The position numbers and the translations under genes were made by a program. The notes under the pieces are model-generated. The model did not search any database and was not told where the DNA came from. It saw only the letters and a list, made by a program, of their open reading frames with translations. From NCBI RefSeq assembly GCF_900115735.1, contig NZ_FOXO01000011.1, forward strand, positions 1 to 64,000: DNA of 64,000 nt. Reading direction: 5' to 3'. Origin of the DNA: Butyrivibrio proteoclasticus (lineage in GTDB: Bacteria; Bacillota; Clostridia; Lachnospirales; Lachnospiraceae). Shown here piece by piece: positions 32,293 to 40,151 of this stretch (position 1 is the stretch's first letter; every line of letters starts with the position of its first letter).

Positions 32293-34133
32293 GTGGTATT
32301 TCCAGCGTATCACAATCAAATCAGCCTATAGTTCTGAATGGTAGCAGCCTCCAAGTCCCACAGGGACAGGGAGAGGCTTTAAACCTGAAAAATGGTTCTG
32401 TCATTCAGGGAATGGTTATGTCTGTAAATGATACCACCGACGGAAAGATGGTTAGTATAAATGTATCCGGTTATGAGATTTCAGCTAAACTTCAGGATGG
32501 GATGGATCTTAAAGAAGGTCAAAGCCTGCAGTTTGCAGTAAAAGGTCTAAGTTCTAAGGCAGTTACCATTATGCCTCTTTATGAAAACACTACGGCTATT
32601 CAAAGCACTATTAAGGCTTTGACTGCTGCCGGACTTGAGACTACCCCTGAAAATGTTCAGATGGTAAAAGATATGATGGAAGCAGGACTTCCAATCGATA
32701 AAGCATCTTTGCAGGAAATGAGCAAGAATTTAAACTTGTTCTCTGATACATCGGTTTCAACTTTAGTTGAGATGAAAAGTCTGAATATTCCAATAAATGA
32801 TAATAACATAAATGGTTTTGAGAGCTACAAAAGCTATGAACATCAGGTAGTAAATGAGATGGAGGATATTATGAACGCCCTTCCGGATACATTTAATATG
32901 CTGATGTCAGATGGAAAAGAGACGAAAGCCATGAATCTGTATGGCTCTGTATTAAAGCTTTTTGGCAAGGAAAATCCAACTGCTATACAGACTCAGGAAA
33001 GTCCAATGGCTTTGCAGACGCAGGAAAATCCAAGCTCTTTGCAGGGGCCGAAAAACCCAACAGTATTGCAAACAAATGAAAATCCAGTTGCGTTGCAGGA
33101 ACAGGAAAATGCTGAGACATTGCAGGGAATGGTTAAAGAGGCAACGTCAAATAATAGTGCTATTGTTATGGGAGATGTGGTTTTCGAGAATGAAGCCTCT
33201 CTCAAAATGACGGATTCCGGTAAAGAAATCATTGATAACAGCGTACCTTCTGAACAAAATCTTTCGGTGGAGATAGATGTTTCTAAACAGAATAATTTAA
33301 TTGAAAAAGAAACGGCAAGTATAAAGGGGAATATTTTCTCAAATGAATTTATTGATAATCTGAAAAATCTGGGTATTTCTGATGAGAGTATTAGCAAGCT
33401 ATTAACATCTGATTCAAAAGAACTTTTAAATGAGCTGGCCAAAAGCTTTGAGGAAGCAGACCTTACCAATAGAGTAGAAAGTGCTGCCTGGAAAAAGCTC
33501 TTTGTAAGTGAAGAATATAATAGGATCATAAAAGAAAATATATCTGAACAATGGCTATTAAAGCCCTCAGAAGTTGAAGATAAGGAAAATATTCAAAATC
33601 TGTATCAAAGATTAAACAATCAGGTTAAGCATCTTGCAGAGACGGTCAATAATTCAGGATTATCTGATACGAAACTTGGGCAATCGCTTAATAACCTTTC
33701 TAATAACCTGGATTTTATGAATCAGTTAAATCATATATTCCAATATGTACAACTTCCACTTCAGATGGCAGGGCAGAATGTTCATGGAGATCTTTATGTA
33801 TATAGAAACAAGAATAAGAGGATGAGTGAAGATGGATCGGTAAGTGCAGTTCTTCACCTTGATATGGATAATCTGGGGCCTATAGATGTTTATGTGAAAA
33901 TGCTTGAGAAGAAAGTTACGACTAACTTCTATGTGTCAGATGATTCAATCTTGGATTTGATAAATGATAATATTCATATTTTGAATGAGAGACTGGAAAA
34001 ACGTGGATATTCCATGAATGTAATTCTAAAACTCCAGGATGACATGGATGGAGAAGATGCTGCTGTTGATGAGATGTTTGAAGTCACAAAAACTCCAATA
34101 TTATCGACTACGTCATTTGATGCGAGGGCATAA
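32289..34133 (+). CDS. FliK-like protein (YlqG type) with nonapeptide repeats
   Basis: A 614-residue protein that starts inside the rnhB stop. The N-terminus (GSVIQGMVMSVNDTTDGKMV, SGYEISAKLQDGMDLKEGQS) resembles the region found before Flg_hook domains. A central low-complexity segment has six nine-residue repeats. Residues about 520-600 (VLHLDMDNLGPIDVYVKMLE, FYVSDDSILDLINDNIHILN) match the C-terminal domain of the flagellar hook-length protein FliK. Position after rnhB and before a FlhB-like gene matches ylqG-ylqH of B. subtilis. True flagellar export genes are not here, so the function is unknown. It has no signal peptide. Confidence 0.75.
   Translation: MSGISSVSQSNQPIVLNGSSLQVPQGQGEALNLKNGSVIQGMVMSVNDTTDGKMVSINVSGYEISAKLQDGMDLKEGQSLQFAVKGLSSKAVTIMPLYENTTAIQSTIKALTAAGLETTPENVQMVKDMMEAGLPIDKASLQEMSKNLNLFSDTSVSTLVEMKSLNIPINDNNINGFESYKSYEHQVVNEMEDIMNALPDTFNMLMSDGKETKAMNLYGSVLKLFGKENPTAIQTQESPMALQTQENPSSLQGPKNPTVLQTNENPVALQEQENAETLQGMVKEATSNNSAIVMGDVVFENEASLKMTDSGKEIIDNSVPSEQNLSVEIDVSKQNNLIEKETASIKGNIFSNEFIDNLKNLGISDESISKLLTSDSKELLNELAKSFEEADLTNRVESAAWKKLFVSEEYNRIIKENISEQWLLKPSEVEDKENIQNLYQRLNNQVKHLAETVNNSGLSDTKLGQSLNNLSNNLDFMNQLNHIFQYVQLPLQMAGQNVHGDLYVYRNKNKRMSEDGSVSAVLHLDMDNLGPIDVYVKMLEKKVTTNFYVSDDSILDLINDNIHILNERLEKRGYSMNVILKLQDDMDGEDAAVDEMFEVTKTPILSTTSFDARA
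32973..33134 (+). repeat. Six 27-nt coding repeats
   Basis: Six consecutive nine-residue units read NPTAIQTQE, SPMALQTQE, NPSSLQGPK, NPTVLQTNE, NPVALQEQE and NAETLQGMV. The consensus is NPxxLQxQE. The DNA units share the GAAAATCCA and TTGCAG blocks. Confidence 0.85.
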
Positions 34134-34135
34134 TT

Positions 34136-34432
34136 ATGTCTTATGAGAAAAAAGAAAAACCAAAAACTGCGGTGGCCCTTGCCTATGATCCAAATGAGGA
34201 TGGAGCACCAAAAGTTATTGCTTCAGGTAAGGGAGTCCTTGCAGAGAAGATAATTGAGCAGGCAAAAGAAAACAAAATTCCTGTTCATGAAGATGATAAA
34301 TTGGCTGAGACGCTTTCTAAACTTGAAATTGGGGAGATGATACCGCCTGAACTATATGAAGTTGTAGCTGAGATACTTGTTTTTGTTGATGCTATGGACA
34401 AAATAAAGGCTAAAGAACGCTCGAAAAAGTAG
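34136..34432 (+). CDS. FlhB C-terminal-domain-like protein (YlqH type)
   Basis: A 98-residue protein: KTAVALAYDPNEDGAPKVIA, SGKGVLAEKIIEQAKENKIP and ALYE-like PPELYEVVAEILVFV. This is the cytoplasmic domain of FlhB/YscU export-switch proteins without the membrane part. The self-cleavage NPTH motif is absent; the corresponding site reads KPKTAVALAYDP. In flagellar systems the FlhB tail contacts FliK, and here a FliK-like gene lies 2 nt upstream, so the two probably act as a pair. Family ylqH is named from B. subtilis. Its cellular role is not known. Confidence 0.88.
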   Translation: MSYEKKEKPKTAVALAYDPNEDGAPKVIASGKGVLAEKIIEQAKENKIPVHEDDKLAETLSKLEIGEMIPPELYEVVAEILVFVDAMDKIKAKERSKK

Positions 34433-34471
34433 CATATTTATTTTTTAAGAAAAGGATATTTTATAGTAGTA

Positions 34472-34837
34472 GTGAATAAAAGAACGATGGGCTCATGGTA
34501 TGAAGAACTTGCTTGCATGTACTTAAGGAGCCAAAACGCAAGGATTTTAAAAAGAAATTTCAGGGTAAGAAGTGGTGAGATAGATATTGTTGCTTTTGAT
34601 GAAGGATATTACTGTTTTATAGAAGTTAAGTATAGAAAAGACAATAAATATGGCGGCCCTGAGGCCGCCGTTGGTTTGTCTAAACAAAAACAGATCTGTA
34701 ATGTATCAAAATTCTATCTTTTATTGAATCACATTTCGGAAGATGTTCCTGTCAGATATGACTGCATAGCCATAAGCGGTGAACAGGGAATGGCAGAGAT
34801 AAAATGGTATAAAAATGCATTTCAATATAGGCTATGA
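34472..34837 (+). CDS. UPF0102 (YraN-family) nuclease-like protein
   Basis: A 121-residue protein with the restriction-endonuclease-like core: GSWYEELACMYLRSQNARIL, NFRVRSGEIDIVAFDEGYYC and FIEVKYRKDNKYG, where E-I-D and E-V-K form the PD-(D/E)xK-type site. A role at Holliday junctions or in recombination has been suggested but not settled. The start is a GTG at 34472 with a distant AAGGA; an ATG at 34487 is an alternative. It ends the rbgA-rnhB-ylqGH run and is convergent with a minus-strand membrane gene 3 nt away. Confidence 0.88.
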   Translation: MNKRTMGSWYEELACMYLRSQNARILKRNFRVRSGEIDIVAFDEGYYCFIEVKYRKDNKYGGPEAAVGLSKQKQICNVSKFYLLLNHISEDVPVRYDCIAISGEQGMAEIKWYKNAFQYRL

Positions 34838-34840
34838 CTT

Positions 34841-36559
34841 TTATACGCTGTATAGCCATATTTTATAAGGTGAAGTCTCGTTTTCGTACTGTCCGATAAG
34901 TTCTATTCCAAGCTCGTTAGCATTGCTGATTTCAATTCTTGAAAATATATATTTTCCATTTAAATTTTTAAAGGCATCTACATCAATAAGGAGTCTTTTA
35001 TCATCTACATTTTTGGTCCTCAAAGGAGACCAGATAGAATCAACAGTACCGGAATAAATATAGGCTCTAGCTCCCCAGTCATCGTAATATTCTCTTGCGG
35101 AAAGAGATTCATCAAGTGCCGGTGCAATAATCTTCCTGAAGGAATCTTTGTAGGATTGGTAATAGTAGCTAAGACACCCATCAAGAGTTGATATGCCGCT
35201 GTATGATAAAACTGCAGGGTGAAAACCATAGGCAACAGAGTATTCGTTATCATAGTTTATGTCATTTTTTATCTCTTCAAATAAATCTGCTGAATAGAAT
35301 TCTCCATAGGAGAGGGTTTCCGATTTGGCATGTTTTATCAATTGCCATGCGTTTACATAAATGGTGTTATAGAAATCATTGTACAAAGACTGGGTGCCAA
35401 TTACAGACACCATAGTCAGAAGCATAATGGTAGCAGGAAGTTTTTTATAATGTTTGGCAAGCTTTATTGAAATGATGACTATTTCCAGATACCACAAAAA
35501 GGGATTAAAGAATACAGTTCTGTTAAACTGCCAGCCTTTTAATGGAGAAAAAATAGTCTCGAAAAGAGTTCTTATTGGTTCGCAGTAGTATAGACCATAT
35601 ACAATACAATTAAAGATAATAAAGTAAAGTACAAGATTAAAAGGATCTGTAAGAAGCTTTCTGTAGTTCTTATTTTTTATAAAAATAAAATTTATGACAA
35701 AAAATGAAATGATAACTATTGGCATAACAATGAATCTGTGAAGATCATCGCAGTGGAACATGTTTCTAATAAATACATTGTTTATTGTAGACAGAGTCTC
35801 GGAGAAGCTAAAGTTCTCAATGACCATTTCATCCCTGATTGTTGGTTCATTGCCGGCAAAAATCAGTAGAAATAGTCTGTATTCGATAAGAATGAATGAA
35901 ATCGAAATAAGAATCATGCTTATGAGAAGTGGAACGTTTATTTTTTTATCTTTTATCAGTCTGTAGAGGAAATAGATAAAAATATAGCCTATAATAAATG
36001 GTCCAAAGAATGTGAAATAAGACAAAGTCGGATAAATGAAAAGAAGGATATTGTACTTGAGCTTATTTTTTTCCATTACTTTTCTTACGAGATAGATAAG
36101 CAGCGGAATAGACGCAAAGGCAAAAGAAAATGCGGGATAAAGTGGAAGAAGGCCATAGATAAAGCTTCCAAGTACAATAGCCCATTCATTTTTCTTGTAA
36201 TTGGCTTTTAATATATCTTTTCCAAGTAGTATTCCGGAAAAAGTGGCAATGAAAATTTTTATAAAATATCCGATGACATAGGCTGTGAAATTAGGAAACA
36301 GCATATATAAAACAGCATACAAATAGAACTCTGAAAGGAGGAAGTTTCTATTAATTCCACCAAGCAAAGGTACAGTTACATTATGCGAAAAGAAAGCGTT
36401 ATTTAGTTTTAGTATCTGGTAATCAGCGATGTGAATATCAAGATTATCGTGAACACCAATATATGTGTGATTTTTTCCTGCAATAACGAATGTTATAAGT
36501 TCGATAGCAGTAATAAGGATGACAATTCCCCAATACCAGTTTGATTTAATTTTTTTCAT
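34841..36559 (-). CDS. Polytopic membrane protein, possible GT-C/YfhO-like
   Basis: A 572-residue protein with about ten to twelve transmembrane helices from residue 6 (WGIVILITAIELITFVIAG) to about 410, then a soluble C-terminal part. An early extracytoplasmic loop has HTYIGVHDNLDIHIADYQIL with acidic residues, as in GT-C glycosyltransferases and YfhO-type proteins. I recall similar proteins under a DUF label (DUF6044) but cannot confirm it. The C-terminal region (SYSGISTLDGCLSYYYQSYK) also recalls that group. The start is the ATG at 36559, after GAGGAAA. No operon partner is evident. A lipid-linked sugar transferase is a guess. Confidence 0.65.
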   Translation of the reverse strand: MKKIKSNWYWGIVILITAIELITFVIAGKNHTYIGVHDNLDIHIADYQILKLNNAFFSHNVTVPLLGGINRNFLLSEFYLYAVLYMLFPNFTAYVIGYFIKIFIATFSGILLGKDILKANYKKNEWAIVLGSFIYGLLPLYPAFSFAFASIPLLIYLVRKVMEKNKLKYNILLFIYPTLSYFTFFGPFIIGYIFIYFLYRLIKDKKINVPLLISMILISISFILIEYRLFLLIFAGNEPTIRDEMVIENFSFSETLSTINNVFIRNMFHCDDLHRFIVMPIVIISFFVINFIFIKNKNYRKLLTDPFNLVLYFIIFNCIVYGLYYCEPIRTLFETIFSPLKGWQFNRTVFFNPFLWYLEIVIISIKLAKHYKKLPATIMLLTMVSVIGTQSLYNDFYNTIYVNAWQLIKHAKSETLSYGEFYSADLFEEIKNDINYDNEYSVAYGFHPAVLSYSGISTLDGCLSYYYQSYKDSFRKIIAPALDESLSAREYYDDWGARAYIYSGTVDSIWSPLRTKNVDDKRLLIDVDAFKNLNGKYIFSRIEISNANELGIELIGQYENETSPYKIWLYSV

Positions 36560-36745
36560 ATTTTCCTCAATAAAAAACAGAATACAAAAATTAAGCATAT
36601 TAAATATGCTAATTAAAGTATTCTGCTGCTTTTCACATTTCTTTTCACGATGAACATTCTCTGGTGTATCATCCAGACATAATGTAACATCATAAAAGCT
36701 TTAACCACTTTGGCTGTGTAATACTGCAAATTCAATTTAAAAAAA

Positions 36746-38398
36746 TTATATCACAGCTTCAGTAACATTTACAATTATAAGAGGCTTTCGCATAGTCTTT
36801 TTCCAAATGGATGCCTGCAATGTACGTTTAATGTTGGTCTCAAATCTGGAACTATCGATATCCTGTGCTATCATTCTGGAGACTTCTGAGGAAACATCAT
36901 CTGTCAGTTTCAAAATTAGAGAAGCCGATTTTTGGCGGTTTACGAAACCTTGTGTTACTATTGATGGAGGAGCTATGAGTCTTTTTGACCCATGAGAAAA
37001 GCAAAGAGTAACGATAACTACTCCCGCCTGGGACATAGCCTTTCTTTCGGAGAGAATCTGTCCACTGATATCGCCTATTCCGAGACCGTCAACAAGTATT
37101 TCTTTTAACTCAATGGAACCTGTAACTTCAGAAAAAGATTCAGAGATTTTCAAAATGTCCCCGTTTTTTATCATCAGAACATTTTCTTCCGGTATTCCAC
37201 ATGATATGGCAATTTCCTTGTTGGCATTTCTTATTCTGAATTGACCATGAGCAGGTATTATGTATTTGGGACTTAACAGATTATAGATTAGTTTTAACTC
37301 CTCGATACATGCGTGACCGGTTACATGAAGATCTCTGAAAAGTATTTTGGCACCCTGTTCTTCAAGGCTATTTATTGTTTCTGAAAAAATGCTTTCATAA
37401 CCCTGCACTGGAATTGAGCTAAAAAGTATCACATCGGACTCTTTTATCTTTATATTCTCATTGAGACCATTTGCTATATCCGACAGACAACTGATAGGTT
37501 CACCGTGATTTCCGGTTGTGAGAAATACTAATTCGCTGTCTTTATAGCAGGATGCTTCATCAGGCTCAATTAAAACATCATTTTGGAGGGAAATATAACC
37601 AAGTTTTTCTGCTGATTTAAAGATTTCAAGCATCACATCGCCCTGAAGGATGACTTTTCTGCCGTATTTCTTAGAAATATCAATTATTTGGCTTACTCTG
37701 TCCATGTTTGAAGCAAAAGTTGCAATGATCAGACGCTCATTTTTGTAATTATTAAAGAGTCTGTCCATTGAGATACTTACTTCATTTTCTGAAGGAGATG
37801 AACCTTTTATGAGGGCGTTAGTACTATCGCTTAAAACAGCAAGGACCCCCTTTGAACCAATTGCAGCAAGTCTTCGTAAATCTGTAGTGTCACCGATAGT
37901 AGGAGTTAAATCTATTTTGAAATCTCCGGTGCATACGATTATTCCTGCGACGGTGTAGATTGCAAGCATAACAGCGTCAGGAATACTGTGGTTGGTTTTT
38001 ATAAATTCAATTTTAAAATCTCCAAGAATAAATGTATTTCCCTGGCGAATTACTTTTGTTTTGGGTTTATTGATATTGTATCTCTTTAATTTATCTTCGA
38101 TTAAAAGAATTGTGAGAGGGGTTCCATATATTGGAATATCAAGTTCGGGCAATACATAAGGAATTGCACCTATATGGTCTTCGTGACCGTGAGTTACAAC
38201 TATACCTTTCACTTTTTCTTTGTGTTCTTTAAGGTATGAAATATCAGGAATTGAGGTGTCTATACCAGGCATGTCATTGGGTGGAAAAGAGGTCCCGCAA
38301 TCTACTATGATAATAGATTCATCGCTTTCAATAATAGTCATGTTCATGCCAATTTTATCAAACCCGCCAAGGGGAATTATTTTTATTGTATCTTTCAT
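36746..38398 (-). CDS. Divergent ribonuclease J
   Basis: A 550-residue metallo-beta-lactamase/beta-CASP protein. The zinc motif is VVTHGHEDHIGA, followed by VCTGDFKIDLTPTIGD, VLSDSTNALIKGSSPSENEV, TTGNHGEPISCLSDIANG and HVTGHACIEELKLIYNLLSP with IIPAHGQFR. A C-terminal RNase J domain is present. It would act as an endo- and 5'-3' exoribonuclease in mRNA decay. The N-terminal DCGTSFPPNDMPGIDTSIPD deviates from the usual DCGLMFPxxxMLGID pattern, suggesting a second, specialised paralogue. GGGAG precedes the ATG. Divergent from pgeF. Confidence 0.9.
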   Translation of the reverse strand: MKDTIKIIPLGGFDKIGMNMTIIESDESIIIVDCGTSFPPNDMPGIDTSIPDISYLKEHKEKVKGIVVTHGHEDHIGAIPYVLPELDIPIYGTPLTILLIEDKLKRYNINKPKTKVIRQGNTFILGDFKIEFIKTNHSIPDAVMLAIYTVAGIIVCTGDFKIDLTPTIGDTTDLRRLAAIGSKGVLAVLSDSTNALIKGSSPSENEVSISMDRLFNNYKNERLIIATFASNMDRVSQIIDISKKYGRKVILQGDVMLEIFKSAEKLGYISLQNDVLIEPDEASCYKDSELVFLTTGNHGEPISCLSDIANGLNENIKIKESDVILFSSIPVQGYESIFSETINSLEEQGAKILFRDLHVTGHACIEELKLIYNLLSPKYIIPAHGQFRIRNANKEIAISCGIPEENVLMIKNGDILKISESFSEVTGSIELKEILVDGLGIGDISGQILSERKAMSQAGVVIVTLCFSHGSKRLIAPPSIVTQGFVNRQKSASLILKLTDDVSSEVSRMIAQDIDSSRFETNIKRTLQASIWKKTMRKPLIIVNVTEAVI

Positions 38399-38432
38399 TA
38401 TGTTAAGCTCCCGATTTGTCTATATGGTAGAG

Positions 38433-38451
38433 TTTATCAAATTATGATAAA
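38433..38451. promoter_or_regulatory. Palindrome between divergent rnj and pgeF
   Basis: TTTATCA (38433-38439) and TGATAAA (38445-38451) form a perfect 7-bp inverted repeat with a 5-nt spacer in the 90-bp divergent gap. It could be an operator or overlapping -10 boxes. Confidence 0.35.
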
Positions 38452-38488
38452 GTGTGTAAATACGATAAATACTTAATGAGGAAGAAAA

Positions 38489-39373
38489 ATGACAGATAAT
38501 AAATTGATCAGATATGGGAAAAAAGAAACAACCAAATTAAAAGAAAAAAACGGTGTGACATATATTGTGTTTCCGGAAATCGAGAAGATAGGCTTTGTAG
38601 ATCATCTTTTTTCTACAAGGATTGGTGGCGTTTCAAAAGGTGACTATGCCACAATGAACTTAAGCTATACAAGAGGCGATGATAAGGAATGTGTTGATGA
38701 AAACTATAGAAGGATAGCTGAAGTTTTAGGACACGGCAAGACCTTAGATGACTTCGTGTGTACTTTTCAGACGCATACAACTAATATACGTGTTGTAACA
38801 GAAAGTGACAGAGGGAAAGGCCCCGCAAGAGTAAGAGATTATACTGATATTGATGGACTGATTACAAATGTTCCTGGTATAATCCTTGGAACCTTTCATG
38901 CAGATTGTCCGCCAATATATATTATTGACACTGTAAAAAAAGCTATTGGTCTTGCGCATTCCGGTTGGAAAGGTACTAGGGGAGAAATTGGTAAAAAGAC
39001 TATTGAGAAAATGAGTACAACTTATGGAACTGACCCTAAAGATTGCATCTGTGCTATAGGCCCGTCGATTTGTGGCGAATGCTATGAGATAGGTGAAGAC
39101 GTAGCTTTGGAATTTTCCAAGGCTTATACGGAAAGAGAACTTGAAGATAATAAAATTTTAGTGCCTTATCCAAATAACAAGTACAGATTATATCTTTGGA
39201 ATGCGATAAAGTTATCTCTTTTAAAGGCCGGAGTACCTGATAGCAATATTATTGTCACGGATATATGTACAAAATGTAACCCCGACCTACTTTTTTCACA
39301 CAGAGTACATGGCGAAAAACGTGGAAATCTCATGGCATTTTTATGCATTAACGATAATGCGTTAAATTCTTAA
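38489..39373 (+). CDS. pgeF: Peptidoglycan editing factor PgeF (YfiH/DUF152)
   Basis: A 294-residue multicopper-oxidase-like protein with HLFSTRIGGVSKGDYATMNL, TFQTHTTNIRVV, GTFHADCPPIYIID and LAHSGWKGTRGEIGKKTIEK. The HADC and AHSGWKG motifs hold the metal-binding Cys and His. PgeF removes mis-incorporated serine from the muropeptide precursor in E. coli, while other members were called laccases or purine nucleoside phosphorylases. The start follows GAGGAAG. A cluster of TTCTTAAGAA repeats follows the stop, before the two-component system. Confidence 0.92.
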   Translation: MTDNKLIRYGKKETTKLKEKNGVTYIVFPEIEKIGFVDHLFSTRIGGVSKGDYATMNLSYTRGDDKECVDENYRRIAEVLGHGKTLDDFVCTFQTHTTNIRVVTESDRGKGPARVRDYTDIDGLITNVPGIILGTFHADCPPIYIIDTVKKAIGLAHSGWKGTRGEIGKKTIEKMSTTYGTDPKDCICAIGPSICGECYEIGEDVALEFSKAYTERELEDNKILVPYPNNKYRLYLWNAIKLSLLKAGVPDSNIIVTDICTKCNPDLLFSHRVHGEKRGNLMAFLCINDNALNS

Positions 39374-39414
39374 GAAATCTTAAGAATTTTCGTAGGTAAA
39401 TCTTAAGAATTTTC
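39368..39414 (+). promoter_or_regulatory. Direct-repeat operator upstream of the two-component system
   Basis: AAATCTTAAGAATTTTC occurs at 39375-39391 and again at 39398-39414 (23-bp period), and a third TCTTAAGAA lies at 39368-39376. The copies lie just before A/T-rich -10 candidates (TAGAAT, 39423-39428) and the response regulator. The pattern fits an OmpR-type autoregulatory site; the regulator identity is inferred. Confidence 0.6.
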
Positions 39415-39449
39415 TGATTTAATAGAATTATAAAGATATGGAGCAGAGG

Positions 39450-40151
39450 ATGGAAAACATATTAGTTTGTGATGATGACAAGGAAATAGTTGATGCGATT
39501 GAAATCTATCTTTCCCAGGAAGATTTCAGAATTTACAAGGCATATGATGGGATTGAAGCTCTTGAAATCATTAAGAGTAAGAAAATCTCTCTGGCAATTG
39601 TAGACATTATGATGCCCAGAATGGATGGTATGAGAATGGTTATGGAGCTTAGAAAATTCAGCTCCATTCCTGTTGTATTTCTTTCTGCAAAATCTGAGGA
39701 TTCTGACAAAATACTTGGACTTAATATAGGTGCCGATGATTATGTCACCAAGCCTTTTAATCCATTGGAACTTGTGGCAAGAGTAAAGTCCAATTTAAGA
39801 CGCTACACAACTCTTGGAAGTATGGAGGATAAAGAGAATATTTATAAGACTGGAGGCCTTGTCATTGACGACAATTCTAAAGAATGCTTTGTTGATGGTG
39901 AAAAAATCCGCCTTACGCCTATTGAATATAATATTCTTGAATTTCTTGTTAAAAACAAAGGAAAGGTTTATTCCATCAATCAGATTTATCAAAGTATCTG
40001 GCAGGACTCCGGGTCTTTTACAGCAGACAATACTATAGCTGTACATATCAGACATATCAGAGAAAAAATAGAAATCAATCCAAGAGATCCAAGGTACCTC
40101 AAGGTTGTGTGGGGCGTAGGATACAAGATTGAAGACGAGGAACCATGTTAA
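39450..40151 (+). CDS. OmpR-family response regulator
   Basis: A 233-residue regulator. The receiver domain has acidic DDDKE near the start, the phosphorylated aspartate D52 in AIVDIMMPRMDG and the lysine in DDYVTKPFNPLEL. A winged-helix output domain follows (LTPIEYNILEFLVKNKGKVY, DNTIAVHIRHIREKIE, WGVGYKIE). The ATG at 39450 is preferred because GGAG lies 6 nt upstream within an earlier in-frame ATG (39438). It overlaps the kinase gene by 7 nt. Repeats upstream suggest autoregulation. No target genes are evident nearby. Confidence 0.93.
   Translation: MENILVCDDDKEIVDAIEIYLSQEDFRIYKAYDGIEALEIIKSKKISLAIVDIMMPRMDGMRMVMELRKFSSIPVVFLSAKSEDSDKILGLNIGADDYVTKPFNPLELVARVKSNLRRYTTLGSMEDKENIYKTGGLVIDDNSKECFVDGEKIRLTPIEYNILEFLVKNKGKVYSINQIYQSIWQDSGSFTADNTIAVHIRHIREKIEINPRDPRYLKVVWGVGYKIEDEEPC

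Noticed and set aside
32993-33529. Open frame antisense to the FliK-like gene repeats
   Set aside because: It only reflects the repeat composition on the other strand.
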